DNA of 64,000 nucleotides from the NCBI GenBank assembly GCA_951640195.1, contig OX621163.1, positions 496,001 to 560,000 on the forward strand, given 5' to 3'. Shown here one piece after another: positions 33,003 through 47,252 of this stretch; position 1 is the first letter of the stretch, and every line of letters starts with the position of its first letter. The notes beneath the pieces were generated by a model, which worked only from the letters and a program-made list of their open reading frames with translations, was not told the DNA's origin and ran no database searches. The position numbers and the translations under genes are program-made. This DNA is from Porpolomopsis calyptriformis (taxonomy: Eukaryota > Basidiomycota > Agaricomycetes > Agaricales > Hygrophoraceae).

Positions 33003-33023
33003 TATCCAGACAAATTATATGTA
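33003..33023 (+). repeat. Right 21-bp direct repeat of the island
   Basis: It is identical to 13148-13168 and in the same orientation. Confidence 0.75.
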
Positions 33024-34823
33024 TGGGTTCAAGTGAGATAACCGAGATCCGACTGTGCATGGATTCCTCGGTTGATTCCCAGGATCGGACATTGTGGGTG
33101 GTGGTAATCGGCTGGCCCCGAGAGCCTCGCCAATCCAAAAAGTACAATTTCTCATAATGCATAGCCTCCCTGCCATCTGTGCATTATGCATTATGAGATA
33201 TTTTCTCAGCAACAAGGATTGAGATGGTTGATTTTTTATTTGTCTACCTGAATTTGATGACAAACGAGTTTGAAACTGGCTGCACTGATCTACGGTGCGT
33301 GCCTAATGACGAGCATTACAGGATCCCTTTTTTAGGTATGAGAATCTCGCAATTGTTTGGTAATGAGAAAAAATTCAAATTTTTAAAAAAGCCATTCTTC
33401 CCTCTCTTCTACTCTCCTTCATTACCCTTGTCGGATCCCTCCTGAATTCCATGTATCTTAGACCTTCATCTTACTCTGCAACTTTGGCTGAAATGGGCAT
33501 TCAGAGTACTCCTCATTGTCAACAAACACCATTGCAGAGTTACCCTTTACCTCCATTGCATCACTTTCAAACTTCTCTCCATCAATCCATCAACTACATC
33601 CCTACCCGCCACATCTGAGAGATCTCTCACATGTACATGCCACATGCCACTTGTCCTTGAGTCCCTGGAGTGAAAACTTGGAACTTTCAACCCTAGAAAA
33701 CAGCTGCACGATTTAAACTAAGGTAGTGACTAGGTTTGCTATAATCTTGGGCAATGTCTCTGGTCTTTACACCTTAGGCTGCACAGTTCATGGAGGGTGG
33801 TCAAGACAGTGAGTGTGGTTGTAATATCTCTTTGCTCTCCAACCAATCCATGACTATTTGCTATCAAGTATGCAGAGACTTCTGCAGTTCAGAGTGGATG
33901 ATATCATGGATGATCATATACCCATGGATGGCTGTACGTACCCTGAAGTGATTGAAATTTTTAGTTAAAAGGGTTCAGCTGATGATGATGCTCAATTTGC
34001 CAGCCGCGCATAGCCGCACACTAGATGTTCAAAGAACCTTCACTCTGGCAACAGTTGACACTACCATCAACAGCCCCACTCTAATTTCCACACAAGAGTC
34101 ACCAATTATCCCAATGAAGGTGCGTTTCACTCCCCACTTCAAAGGGGAGTCTACCGTTTTCTTTTAGTTGCTTGATGGCGGACCTGGTCAGCTATTATTC
34201 CATTGTAACATCCTACACCTCGTCACACTGGATTCAGGCAATCCTTGAAATCCCAGAAGCCCCCAGCCCAGTTACCTCCGCGCTGGCATCTAGCGAATAA
34301 CGACCAGAACAGACACATATATTCAAACAGGAAGCTACCCATGGCACAGTGGTGGTGTATATATAATGGTCGATAGAGAGAACAGAGCGGGAAAAAAAAA
34401 AAAGTTATAACTCGGCCCAGAGAGAGAGGGTGTACATACATAGATATAAAGGGGACAAAACAAAAACACAAGGGACACGAGAATATATATATATATCGTG
34501 GTGTTGGAGAAAAAGGAAAAAGAAAAAAAAACGAAACTATTCGGGTGGCGAATTGGTATCGAAATTCGAGAGCGAAGGACAAGCGAGAGACATCCCAGGT
34601 AAAAAAATATAACAATGTTGTCGAATAGTTGATGTAATTGGGGGGGAGAGGTCTCGCGCAGTGGGATATACTTGTGGCTTTAGACAAAAGAATCGCGATA
34701 GGAGTAATGTATTTGCTTCAGCCGTGGAAAGTGAAGGGGAAAAGAAAAAAAAAATGCATGGTCGATAGCAAATGAATAATCGTTTCGGCTGCCGTTGTTG
34801 TCGTGAAATGAAAAACGAAACAA
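33024..34823. other. Right flank of island, no intact gene
   Basis: Contains a 49-bp hairpin (33150-33198), decayed coding-like sequence near 33870-34160 (one frame reads MQRLLQFRVDDIMDDHIPMD then stops), and from about 34230 an A/G-rich, TA-repeat stretch that is probably the 3' UTR and downstream region of the RNA-binding protein gene. Confidence 0.5.
33150..33198. repeat. Short perfect inverted repeat
   Basis: TCTCATAATGCAT at 33150-33162 is perfectly inverted at 33186-33198, with a 23-nt spacer containing a further TGCATTA. It is a MITE remnant or a regulatory hairpin; no TSD seen. Confidence 0.6.
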
Positions 34824-37799
34824 TCATGGAGAGGGAGTCCCGTTATGAGAGCCAGCGCTCAGCCTGTATGACTGCTGGTGCTGGTGCTGCTGCTGCTGCC
34901 GTTGTCCCGATCGGTGGCTTTCAGAATCTTCCAACGGGGACTTCCACGGATCGTGCCTCTGATCCAGGTCGAGACTGGCAAGCGTCCCGTTAAGGTCCTG
35001 TATGATATCTTGTTCTGAACTTTCATGTCCCACTGTCCCTTTCCCCGAGGTCGAGGTCTGACCTGACGACGGACGTGTGGAGGAGGCCTCCGATCGACCC
35101 GGGGCCTGATTCACTTGAAACACAGGCGCAGAGCCGTCGAGGTAAGATCCGTACAGAGACCCACCGGCCGGCCGGATAGAAGGAGGTGAAATCTTCCCAT
35201 TCGAGCCACCTATGACCTTTGGATCTTGTGGAGAAGGCGCAAATCCCGGAGCGTAACTCTGCGACGGATGAGGTAAGAGTTCCGACCGGGCAAACGACGC
35301 CGAGTCTGTTCTCGTTTTTTCTAGGGAGTACAGATTAGGATCTGGCGAAAATGGCGAGAAGTTGGATATGGTCTGCATTCGATTCTGACGCAGTGGCATC
35401 AGCCCTGGGTTCGGCACGTGCCTGCCGAACGCCGCTGACGAGTACCCGTCAAACGCAAAGGAAGCACTGCCATCGTCCTGGGAGATCGGGGCTGCTGATC
35501 GCATCTGCTCGTCTGAGACAATCCCATTGGTGTTCCCTTTGAGGAGGGAATCCAGCCTAAGGCCATCGGGGGCACGGCCGTCTGAACCAACAGTCGTTCC
35601 ATTCTTGTCAAAGAATCCCTGGATGCCGAACTTTTGGATTAATTCCATGGCCTGTTCCGGTGTGACAGATGTGACAGGTGGTACAGTGAATTGTGCCTGA
35701 TATTGAGCTTGCAAGGCAGCTGCTTGTGCTGCCTGTGCGGCGGCCTGCGCGGCTTTGTCTATGAAATTATGAAATCAGTGGTCGTGAGACAAGAGCGAGA
35801 ACGACTGACATTGACTCCTTCCCCAACTCAGTCGAATTCTGCTACCTCCGATGGGAAATCCTTGCATCTTCTCGATCGCCTTCTCTGCATCCGCTTTGCG
35901 CACGAACTGGACGAACCCGCAATGTTTGCCAGCGGGAACCTTCACCTGAGAAACAGAGTGTTTAATAAATATCAAGTAGACGGTCGTGATACTCACATAG
36001 TGAATGTCACCAAAAGGAGCAAAGAAGGTTCTGAGCGTATCTTCGGATATCAGAGGTGACAGCCCTCCAACAAAGACAGTGGTGTTGTACGGATCAGTGG
36101 ATGTAAGCTGCTCGCCATTTGGCCCGATAAGATTCCCCAAAATGGCGCGTGCCTGTGCGTGATGCTTCCACGACTCCTCGGAGATCGTGTACCTCGGTGC
36201 TGAGCCTTCCTCTTGCCCATCCTGTGCAAATGGCGTGGTGATTGAGTTCGTGGTTCCATTCCCGGGCCGGAGCGCCGTTGAGTTTCCATTGGCATACTGT
36301 TGCGCGAGTTGGGCAAGAACATTATTGGGAAGGTTGAGCATATCCTCGGACGTAGATGTAAAAGCGGATGAAGCGATGCTGCTACTCGAGGCAGACGTCC
36401 CAGTGGGTAGAGAGTTTGTGGAATTCGATCCACTCAAGGACGGGCCGGAGCTGGTACTGCCGAGAGAGGAAGTAGATGACGTGGACGCGATGGGGGCTGA
36501 AACACTTTTCGCCTGATTAGAAGGGGATAAGGGGAGAGAGATAGTAATAGGTTGGGATGGTTGGTCATGTCCGTTGCCATTCAGTGCCGCGTGGAACTGG
36601 AATTGAGAAGGATCGTGCAACATCCCCGTAGGGGGGGGCTTAAACTTGGCGGTTGCCGGGGAGATGCGCACTGAAGAATATTTATACATAAATGTAAATG
36701 TGTGAGAGTGAAACGAAACGTACTCGGACGAGAGAGACAATATAAACCGTGCATTTCGATCAACGCTCGTTGCTGGTCGCATTCGTCGGTAAATCTGTAG
36801 GCATGAGATTAAGAAAAGTTTCCGCGTTTGCTTGTAAACTCACCGAACAAAACCATAACCTCTTGACACGCCGGTGACAGGGTCCAACATAATCTTGGCG
36901 CTCTTGCAGCTCAAAAAGGGGCGAATAAACTTTGGCTCCCGGTCATTCCGAAGCCCAAGTACTGGGTTGCGGAAGACGGCTACAAGATCAGAGTTGGAAG
37001 TTTCTGGGGCGAGATCGCCGACGAAAATGCTGTACTCCTTTGGATATTGCTGTTGAGGGGCAGTAGGGGCCATGGCAGGGAATGAAGGTACAGGCAGGGG
37101 GGCAGATGGGACGGAGGATGCCCAATTTAGAACAAAAGGTTTATTGGAGTTTGGCATGGTGGGTGGTGCGCTGGCCCCCGAGTTAATCTGGGCGAGTGCG
37201 GAAGCGCAATGGGCAAGTGTAGGGAAGGTGAGGAAGCAGTAGCCAGGGTTATTTGCCTGGTGGCCTGTCGTGGCATCCGGCGGGGGGTGAGGGACCTTGA
37301 CGGATACCGAATCCCAACCCATCAGACCACAGACTTGTTTCGCGTATTCCTCGTCCATCCAAGGTTCTAATTCACCCCACCAAAGAGTAGATAGCGGCGG
37401 AGTGGAGAAGGGCGGACTGTGGGTGACGGCAGAAATGTGATTGGAAGTAGGAAGCTGGAAGGTGGGACGAAATATGGGCAAGTCGTGGTCGTTGGGGTAA
37501 TGGGGCGAGTTTATGGTTGAGTTTGCGGCAAGAGAAGGGGGGGAAGGAGGACGATGATGGTGGTGGTGGATGGGAGGAGAGAAGTGTTGAAATTGTAGGG
37601 CGGGTGTTTGTTTGTTTGGTGCAGCGGACCAATTAGCAGCGAGACTGAGAGCATAATCCTGCTCTTGAGAACCGATGGGTCGAGAGAGAAATTTTCTTTG
37701 ATGTCGATCCAAAGGAGAGAAAGTATTGGGGTCATTAATGGACCGCACGAATCCCAATCCGGGAGGGAATTCAAATTCATGAGAATCCGGGCGAGACAT
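34824..37799 (-). CDS. Three-RRM RNA-binding protein (Nam8/Csx1/TIA-1-like)
   Basis: The ATG at 37799 encodes MSRPDSHEFEFPPGLGFVRS, a Pro/His-rich N-terminus, then RRM1 (TLWWGELEPWMDEEYAKQVC), RRM2 (EYSIFVGDLAPETSNSDLVA with the RNP1-like SRGYGFVRFTDE) and the linker SRPMRISPATAKFK. A Ser-rich stretch follows, then RRM3 (TTVFVGGLSPLISEDTLRTF and KHCGFVQFVRKADAEKAIEK, PIGGSRIRLSWGRSQ). The C-terminus is an Ala/Gln-rich helix (YKAAQAAAQAAQ) and a Gln/His/Ser-rich tail to TGA 34824. Introns split VRF, RPM, DIHY and SQY as usual in this family. These proteins act in mRNA stability, stress responses (Csx1) or 5' splice-site recognition by U1 snRNP (Nam8). Which role applies is not decidable here. 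Confidence 0.88.
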
Positions 37800-38728
37800 T
37801 TGAGAGACTGGAGGCAGATGCGATAGAACAAAGCGGGAGAGGTAAGTCGGGGGAGTGAAAAGGGTGGAGAACGGGGGAAAACTTGCTCCTTTGTTAGGAT
37901 TAGAGGGTGGAAAAATGGAGATTTCGAAAGCGGGGGGCAGAGAGAGAGAAACGAGCAGGAAAAGAGCAAAAATAAAGCGAGAAAAAGCTAATGCTTGAAC
38001 GATTACTGGAGAGCGAGGAGAAAGGAGGGAGCGGACGACAGCGAAATGAGAAAGAAGAAAATGAAAGGAAAAAAAAAAAAAGAACAATAGAGGTTTGAGA
38101 GGCTTATGGGGATTGTAAGATAGGATACGGCAGGCGAGGGCAAAAGCGAGGAAAAGATGTGGGCAAAGTCCAAGAAGAACGTGGTCAGGTCGATACCGTT
38201 TTCAAATTTGTTGCGGAGTCGGGAGAAAACAATTGGGTCTCAGCAGAGCTCCTAATATTCTCCTAAATGGACTGAGTTGATTCGATTCTGGTCATCTAGG
38301 GGTTCGACGTAGTGCGAAGGTCGGCTGTATGAAGCCGGCCGACATAAGAATTCCCGTTTCCGTCCCGGATACTATTGTTGTGCTCGAAAAGAGCATCCTT
38401 CGAGGACGAGTGAGCAAACCTTGGGAGACAGGACAATGGTGTGATGGCATGTTCGGATCTGATTATGTTTCTCTCGGCTAAGCGCTCTTGGGAAATTGTT
38501 TACTTGTGGGTCCATATATATCCAGTGGCTGTGCAATTTCATGTGTTCCACGTATTACATGACTCGTCTTGTTGTCTATATTATCACAAGCAACGGTTAT
38601 GGTATTGCTATCACCAAGAGACACCCATTTTCACGTGACTTGGCTTGCTCAGAGATTGAGCATATCCTTGTGCCATCACGAAGTCAACGCGAATGTCCAA
38701 ATTTATACCGTGGGAATTTATCGTGTTC
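37800..38728. other. Divergent intergenic region
   Basis: Promoter and 5' UTR space between the minus-strand RRM gene and the plus-strand cyclophilin gene. The first 300 bp are G/A-rich (C/T-rich on the transcribed strand), typical of fungal promoter-proximal tracts. No other gene seen. Confidence 0.5.
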
Positions 38729-40209
38729 ATGTCCGTCTTGCTAGAAACATCCCTCGGTGACCTCGTCATCGACCTCGACGTTGAGACCTGTCCAACCACT
38801 TGTGAGAATTTCATCAAGCTATGCAAAGTATATTACTACAACTTGAACGCATTTTTCAATGGTCTGTCCCAACTCGTCGTCTTTCAAACCCACTAACACC
38901 ACCCAGTCTCTAAAGATTTTCTTGCTCAAACCGGCGACCCGACGGCCACCGGCACAGGAGGCGAATCCATTTGGTCTCTCATCGCCTCTGGTTCAGATCC
39001 CACACCGCGATATTTTCCCCCTGAAATAAACCCAAAGCTCAAACACACCGAAAAGGGCACAGTTTCAATGGCCGTCGCACCCACCATCGACGGCCAGTCA
39101 CAAGGCGGCTGTGGCAGCCAATTTTTTGTCACCCTCGCAGATGGGATTGACTACTTGGACGGAAAACATGCTGTTTTTGGACACGTTGTAGAAGGTTTGG
39201 ACACGTTGGAAAAATTAAATGACATCTTTACGGATCAAGATGGACGACCGTTCAAGGATGTTCGAATTCGCCACGTCGTCATTCTCGGTCTGTCATCCCG
39301 AACAGCCTCGTTCACTCTTTACTCACTGCCATCTGTAGATGACCCTTTCCCTGACCCACCAGGTCTCATTCAGCCCCCGTCCTCCCCAACTCGCCCTCCA
39401 GATAATTCTATTCGCATTGCCGAAGATGAAGACCCTTTATTCACTCTTCCAGAAGACGAGGAAGAGCGGATTCGACGCCAAAAGGCTGCCGCTGCCTCAG
39501 CCCTTACCCTCGAAATGATTGGCGACCTGCCGTTCGCGAATGTCCGTCCGCCCGAAAACGTCCTTTTTGTATGCAAGTTGAATCAGGTCACGAGGGATGA
39601 GGATTTGGAACTTATATTTTCGAGGTTCGGAACCATCATGAGCTGTCAGGTCATCAGAGACAAAAAGACGGGCGATTCCTTGCAATATGCTTTCATCGAG
39701 TTTGACAAGAGGGAAGATGCGGAACAGGTAAATAGAAGAATCCTTCGATACATCTTACTGATGTATGCATCCCAGGCTTATTTCAAGATGCAAAATGTGC
39801 TGATTGATGATCGACGTATCTGGGTAGACTTGTATGTTTTCAAACCGCTCACCCCTCTTCGTTCTTCCCCTCATCTCCTTTCCCCAGCTCGCAATCTGTT
39901 GCAAGACTCAACTCGGTGTGGTCCAATAATCCCCAACGACCGAGAACCTTCCAGCGTACAAGCGAGGGATACGGAGGTCGTGCGGACCTCGAAGAAACAC
40001 GGAAGTACAGGGCCAGCGGTTGGGAAGAGAAGAAGGACGAATATGAATATGTGTTTGACACTCCGGACGACAGATCTGCGGGTCGTCGTCGCCGAAAACG
40101 GAGCAGAAGTCGGAGCAGGAGCCCTCGCCGAGAGAGAGCTGACCCGAGGGATGCCCATCGACGGTCCCGATCGCCACCAAGGGGAAACCCTCGCCCGCGA
40201 GATCGGTGA
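38729..40209 (+). CDS. Cyclophilin-RRM peptidyl-prolyl isomerase (PPIL4/Cyp6-like)
   Basis: The ATG at 38729 encodes [37 protein letters not shown]. An intron precedes [21 protein letters not shown] and the cyclophilin core [33 protein letters not shown]. This is the PPIL4-type core, where the usual active-site residues are partly replaced. A conserved linker ([28 protein letters not shown]) leads to one RRM ([52 protein letters not shown]). The C-terminus is RS-rich ([11 protein letters not shown]) and ends at TGA 40209. All introns restore frame. By family it is a nuclear, spliceosome-associated isomerase-like protein. Confidence 0.92.
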
Positions 40210-40415
40210 TGACTAGATTGTTTGTGTGTATTTGTTACTTTCTTTGTAATCACGCGATGCTCATTCACAGTTCATGCCCCTCATGCCCCGCATCTCCTGT
40301 TTTCGTCTTGATCGCCGACTTAAGCTATACGGTCCATAGCTTTCCCCGAAACCATATAACTAGCCAACAGGCATTGGGCTCGAATTTTCTCGTTCCCCGA
40401 AAACTTATCTCTACC

Positions 40416-41255
40416 ATGTTTCAGCCAGTATATCAATTTGATGCTCCCGATGCTGATGTCGTGCTCGTGTCAAGCCCCCCCGAGAACGTCGAGTTCCACG
40501 CCCACTCGTGTATTCTGGCGGCAGCATCACCCTTCTTCACAGATATGTTCACCCTTCCCCAACCTCAATCTCCCTCTCTCACAGTGGAAAGCAAACTCCC
40601 GATGATACCGATTTCCGAAGACCGCCCGACTCTTGACTCTCTCCTACGATTCATCTATCCGATCCCCGACCCCCCTCTCAACACATTGGATGATCTGAGT
40701 CGCGTTCTTGGCGCGGCCATTAAATACGACTTCGGTGCGGTCGTCGCCACCTTGCGCCAACAATTACTCTCCCCTCGCTTCGTCCAAACATCCCCCTCAC
40801 GTGTATTCGCCATCGCCTGTCGTTACGACCTCGAAACCGAAGCCAAGCTAGCTTCCCGCCACACCCTCAGCACCAACATCCTCGAATCCGAGCCGTCCGA
40901 CGATCTGAAGTACATCACAGCCTACTCCTACCACCGTTTACTCGACTTGCACCGGAGACGCGCCCAAGCCGCACAGGCATTACTGCCTAAGGTCCCAAAG
41001 GACATCCGGTGCATGCAGTGTCACGGCTCGAATTATCCCGTGTTTGCGCCGCCCAAATGGTGGTCCGAGTTTGAGAAGCGGGCGCGGGAGGAACTTGGGG
41101 TGAGGCCGACGACCGAGGTTATTTTTGGTATCGGGTTCCTCGCTCGGATCGCGGCTGCGGCCCAGTGTCCGCGGTGTCCTGCGAGCATATTAGACTCGTA
41201 CAGGTTCTTGGAACAGCTTAAGCAACATATTGATGATTTGCCAGCTACCATATGA
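40416..41255 (+). CDS. BTB/POZ-domain protein, 279 aa
   Basis: The ATG at 40416 gives MFQPVYQFDAPDADVVLVSS, then VEFHAHSCILAAASPFFTDM, the classic BTB opening, and PTLDSLLRFIYP. A helical region (LGAAIKYDFGAVVATLRQQL, FAIACRYDLETEAKLASRHT) follows. The C-terminal part has two Cys pairs (CMQCHGSNYPVFAPPKWW and CPRCPASILDSYRFLEQLKQ) that may bind zinc. This layout is common in large Agaricomycete BTB families of unknown function. It is unspliced. A longer frame extends upstream, but the ATG at 40416 fits the domain start. Confidence 0.75.
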   Translation: MFQPVYQFDAPDADVVLVSSPPENVEFHAHSCILAAASPFFTDMFTLPQPQSPSLTVESKLPMIPISEDRPTLDSLLRFIYPIPDPPLNTLDDLSRVLGAAIKYDFGAVVATLRQQLLSPRFVQTSPSRVFAIACRYDLETEAKLASRHTLSTNILESEPSDDLKYITAYSYHRLLDLHRRRAQAAQALLPKVPKDIRCMQCHGSNYPVFAPPKWWSEFEKRAREELGVRPTTEVIFGIGFLARIAAAAQCPRCPASILDSYRFLEQLKQHIDDLPATI

Positions 41256-42136
41256 GGGTGTCAATTTGGACAGCCTCTTGCATCGTTATAGCACCGCATT
41301 ATTATACCTTATACTCGTAATTTATGGACTACGATATTGTTTTACCGACATGAAGCTTGACAAGCCTATACCATGGACCCACCTGCGCCTACCGGATCAT
41401 GATCCGCCGGTGGTGTATTTTGAGTTATCGCGAGCTTCTTTCGAGAGAAGCCTTGCCCGGGAAGTGTGATGTGGTTTTGGTATTGGTTGCCAAGTTTCCG
41501 AACCTGCTGGGGAATGAATCTCATCACACTTGGCAGTCCCTGTAAAGACCTTGGCGATCTTGGCGGAAAGTTTCAAACGAAACTTCCGCTATAGCGATCG
41601 GCAGAGATTCATTACCGCCAGTGCTACCAAGCGTGCCAAAACTGGGTGTCCCAAGAATGGACATGAATGTATACTGATGCCTTCATTCAAAGAAGCCGTA
41701 CCCTAGGCCAGCCTCATCCTAGCGCCTTTCGTGGAAATAAACGTAGAGCGCCTCGTGGTGATATCAATCACGCACTAGACTGTTACATGCGTACAAGAGG
41801 GGTGAGTCGCGTGGATGCATAACTCCCCTCCAGATCATCGGGAAAGGGAAAGCCGCGTCGGCCAGAGTTTGGCATAAATGATGACGCACAGCTGCGGCAA
41901 CGGCCAAGACAGGAGAGATAAACGTGTTGGAATCGATGGTAAGAAAATATATCACGATCGAATCAATCGCATTTCCGACTGTTTCAGCTCACCTTGAAAT
42001 CATGTTTGGGAGAGATGATAAAAATAACGGAGGTGACGTCATTTAAATTTTATATTGGTATCTTATCTGATAACATCACTCACCATGATCCGTTAAGCTC
42101 AAAATTGACATAATACGGCGTTGACTACAAGCCACG
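41256..42136. other. Intergenic, no gene supported
   Basis: Short frames only on both strands, no splice-consistent coding chain. The last 150 bp before 42137 would hold the PUT2 promoter; an AT-rich tract lies at 42040-42070. Confidence 0.5.
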
Positions 42137-44355
<2,219 letters not shown>

Positions 44356-44426
44356 ATTGGAGTAAACGTAAGTGGAGAACTATAAAAAAGAATTGTATCA
44401 CTCGGTCGCACACGACCAAGATATCT

Positions 44427-45945
44427 TCAGAGAGCCTCGATCCAGTCATAAGAGCGTTTCGCAAGGCGTGCTCGGGCAAGATCGGACGGCACACCACCTC
44501 CGCACCCCCAATAATCGTGGACAGCATCTGGCTGCACGACATACGTGAGATCGACTCTGTCATTTCGAAAATGGTCGGCAAGCTGATCACACTCGCGCTG
44601 AAATCCTTCGGCGTCCCCCACAGCGAGGAATGTTTTAGGATATCCAATATACGAGTTTGGTGGGGCTAAATCTGTTGAGTTGAGCTTTGAGTTAAGATAC
44701 GAATTGATGGCAGATGCAAGCTCACTCGCGGACAAGTACGGCGAGGAGAGAATATCTGGAGAGTGGTGGCCCAAAAATAGAAGATTAGCTTGATATGAAG
44801 TGGCCAGCATATCTGATTCCGCGTTCGGTCGCTTTATTTTTGGATTCTCTTGCATTTGTTTGTCTATTACTGCGAATATATTTCATATGGTGTTGGGTGT
44901 GAATTTCGTGAGGGAGGTGAGTTCTTACTCATATCGACCCAAGGCTGTAAAGGGCTCAATGAGGTTATCGGACACAGTTCGCAATGCGGATTACAAACCG
45001 AGAATAACATAATGGCAGCAGGAAGAGGCAGCACTTTCTCTTCATACAGATATCGCACCAGCATTAAAACGAGATGTCCTAGGTTTCTGATAGTGAGGAT
45101 CTATGGCAGAGGGTAGATAGAACGAATGCCAACCTCCTGCGCAGGCTCCTACCAGTACGATCCTAGTTGGGTCGATGCCAAGCGTCTGCACCAGATGCGC
45201 GTAACCTGCTCAAGCATCGAGCAATTGTGCAGGATGACAGGATTCGCTAGTCAAGCGGTAATCGATAGCTGAATAAACGCAGAGTCAGTACACGTGATGG
45301 ACAGAAGGAGAGGCAATATCGCACAAAGGATGGTTTTGAGTCTCGAGTTCTATGCGATAGCGTTAGTCTGGTGGAGAACTGCAAAGTGGATGGTGCACCT
45401 TGGACAACAAACGAGGGATGGCTAAAGGGAAGGAGGGAATGAAATGAGTTGCAATATGTGGTTGATAAATCAGATGTACATGACTCCGGGAAAAATTCCG
45501 AGCCATTGCCCATCATGTATCCTCCACCATGGAGCCAAAGACCAACTAAGTCCTCTGGAGTTTGTAGGTCACCGCCCTTTGGCCAGAGGTAGGCTGGCAG
45601 AAGGATGGGGCCAATCCTGTCGTCCTGTGCGAATCCACGAATCAAACCTTGTGCGATTGGCTCTAACCAAACAAATGTTGTCTCTTTGAGTTCGGCTTGT
45701 GAGACTTGACGTGTTTTGTCTGTCTTCATAGGGCAAAGGCCACAGGTTGCATTGAGTGGAATCATCCATCGAATGAGACGAACAATGACGGTTTCTCCGA
45801 GTGTCCAGGATCTACGCGGGCGGGAGAAAAGGGCGTAGTATATCGTCCAGGAGGGTAAGAGCGCAAGGAGAGAAAGGATGCGAAACGTAACATAGATGGC
45901 TTTGAAAGGCTGATGAAAAGTGATGAGCTGGCGGGTAGAAGTCAT
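44427..45945 (-). pseudogene. Alpha/beta hydrolase (hydrolase_3 family) with stop codon and altered nucleophile motif
   Basis: The ATG at 45945 (MTSTRQLITFHQPFKAIYVT) is followed by a hydrophobic anchor and then the oxyanion motif LVGLWLHGGGYMMGNGSEF. Further exons give DYRLTSESCHPAQLLDA, then TGA (near 45214) where AWAGY would be expected, then AGYAHLVQTLGIDPTRIVLV GACAGG. The expected nucleophile motif GDSAGG therefore reads GACAGG. Downstream are LMLVRYLYEEKVLPLPAAIM, FSPWVDM and the C-terminal exon with FLAVGDAEGFQRECDQLADH and VHDYW, carrying plausible acid and His residues. The family includes fungal steryl-acetate and lipid esterases. TGA in the reading frame plus loss of the Ser suggests a dead gene, though Cys at the nucleophile position is not impossible. 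Confidence 0.7.
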
Positions 45946-46081
45946 GACCGCAGCGCAGTCAATCCCAATCCGATGATCGGGCCTTTAGCATCCGCAGTCA
46001 AGCATGAGTTTGGTGTGAATCGTGACTATCTTACCCATTGACGACGTTCTATACACCGACATCTGTAGGATTACTGCGATG

Positions 46082-47197
46082 TCAAGCCTCAGCTAGAATG
46101 ACCGCTTGGAGAAACGGTGAAGGTTTGTCGGGAGTATGTGGACCACTAATAGAGCATTGGGTGGACTCAGGGGCCTGATATTTGTAAGCACTGAGCATGA
46201 CGGCTTCTTTTGTTGCTTGATCGCGCTTGATCACCACCATCGCTTGGTCATACTCATCTCTGACCAACACATCGCCCTCTCGGTAGACCACACAGGACCT
46301 TGCATGTTTTTGGAACATGGACATCCTCGAGGCAATCTGGATCTCGCTGCACAGCCCGCTCCTTGAAAGGATCCTCTTGAGCGACCCACAACCAGTTGTT
46401 CTAGCTTTACCAACGTGCGATCTTCAGATTGTGTCCTCTTAGCTGCACAGCCTTCTTCGGCTGACGATGAGCGATAACGTTTTTGAGACTGAAAGGGAAA
46501 AACTGGTAAGAATAGTGGCAAGCGAGAAACGAAAAAGAGAGCATAAGATGGCATGAACCATCAGATGAGTAGAGCAAGGAGTGATTACAAAGGGGTGAGA
46601 AGTGGCCACGAGATGAGAACGACAGAGATGCCAGACCTTGCACTCACCGTCCGAACATAGCTTGTCGATGACTTCCTTAATCTTGACTCGTGTACCAAAT
46701 GGTTTGATCCCAACACTCCTCGAGGTTTTTGAAGTGGAGTATGAACAAGACCTTGCCATCGATCTCATTTGTTGTTCATGGGGTAAGCCTCGAAATGCAC
46801 GAGCAGCTAGACGACGGACTTCTGAACGTATCATATACATTTGGCGGAAGTCTTTGGTTCCCAGCCAGCCAACAAGTTCTTCAACTGATCAGTCTTGGCA
46901 GTCGATGTAGTTGCTTGCGGTTGAAATAAAGTGGGTACATCTGTTGATGTCATTGGTGGATGATTTGGGGACTTTCCTTCCTACAAGGCAAAAAGGGGAG
47001 TTGCAAAGACGTTCCAGACAAAGTTTGAAAATGCGTCCGTGGTTCAACCACTTCCCGATAAGATGGATTGTTTCGATCAATTCCGGCCCAAGCGTAGCAC
47101 ATGCACCAACCAGAGCCACACCGATTTCAACTTCCTTTCTGAGATTCCGATTGCATCCGTAAATCGCATCGGGACCGAAATACCATAAATAGATCAA
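46082..47197 (-). CDS. Possible multi-exon gene, unrecognised
   Basis: Three minus-strand coding-like blocks: 47197-46990 (CNRNLRKEVEIGVALVGACA, LGPELIETIHLIGKWLNHGR), 46840-46640 (MIRSEVRRLAARAFRGLPHE, GIKPFGTRVKIKEVIDKLCS) and 46520-46082 (KRYRSSSAEEGCAAKRTQSE and CVVYREGDVLVRDEYDQAMV). Plausible gtgagt and tttcag borders lie between the second and third. I could not build an unambiguous start or first junction, and I recognise no domain. It is divergent from the phosphatase gene at 47253. Confidence 0.35.
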
Positions 47198-47252
47198 CGG
47201 AACCTTATTTCAGTTGAAGTACACCAATCACTCGGTACACCTTTGTCACAAA

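Larger units (their letters stand above)
13148..33023. mobile_element. Candidate 19.9-kb tyrosine-recombinase (Crypton-like) island
   Basis: A 21-bp identical sequence (beginning TATCCAGACAAATTATAT) occurs in direct orientation at 13148-13168 and 33003-33023. Just inside each copy is an imperfect inverted repeat: 13182-13214 versus 32963-32993, sharing CAAATTTA...ACTGT.AAATTTA. Between them lie a decayed Crypton-type tyrosine recombinase facing inward from the left end, a SINE, a hairpin-repeat zone, a nested LTR element, palindrome arrays and at least three small spliced genes. Removing the LTR element leaves about 9 kb. The same AACTGTAAAAT/ACAGTT motifs occur near both ends, arguing for one unit. 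Mobilisation by the recombinase is inference; the direct repeats could instead be a target duplication. Confidence 0.55.

Noticed and set aside
34223..34687. 154-codon minus-strand frame
   Set aside because: Low-complexity T/C-rich sequence downstream of the RRM gene, best read as its 3' UTR.
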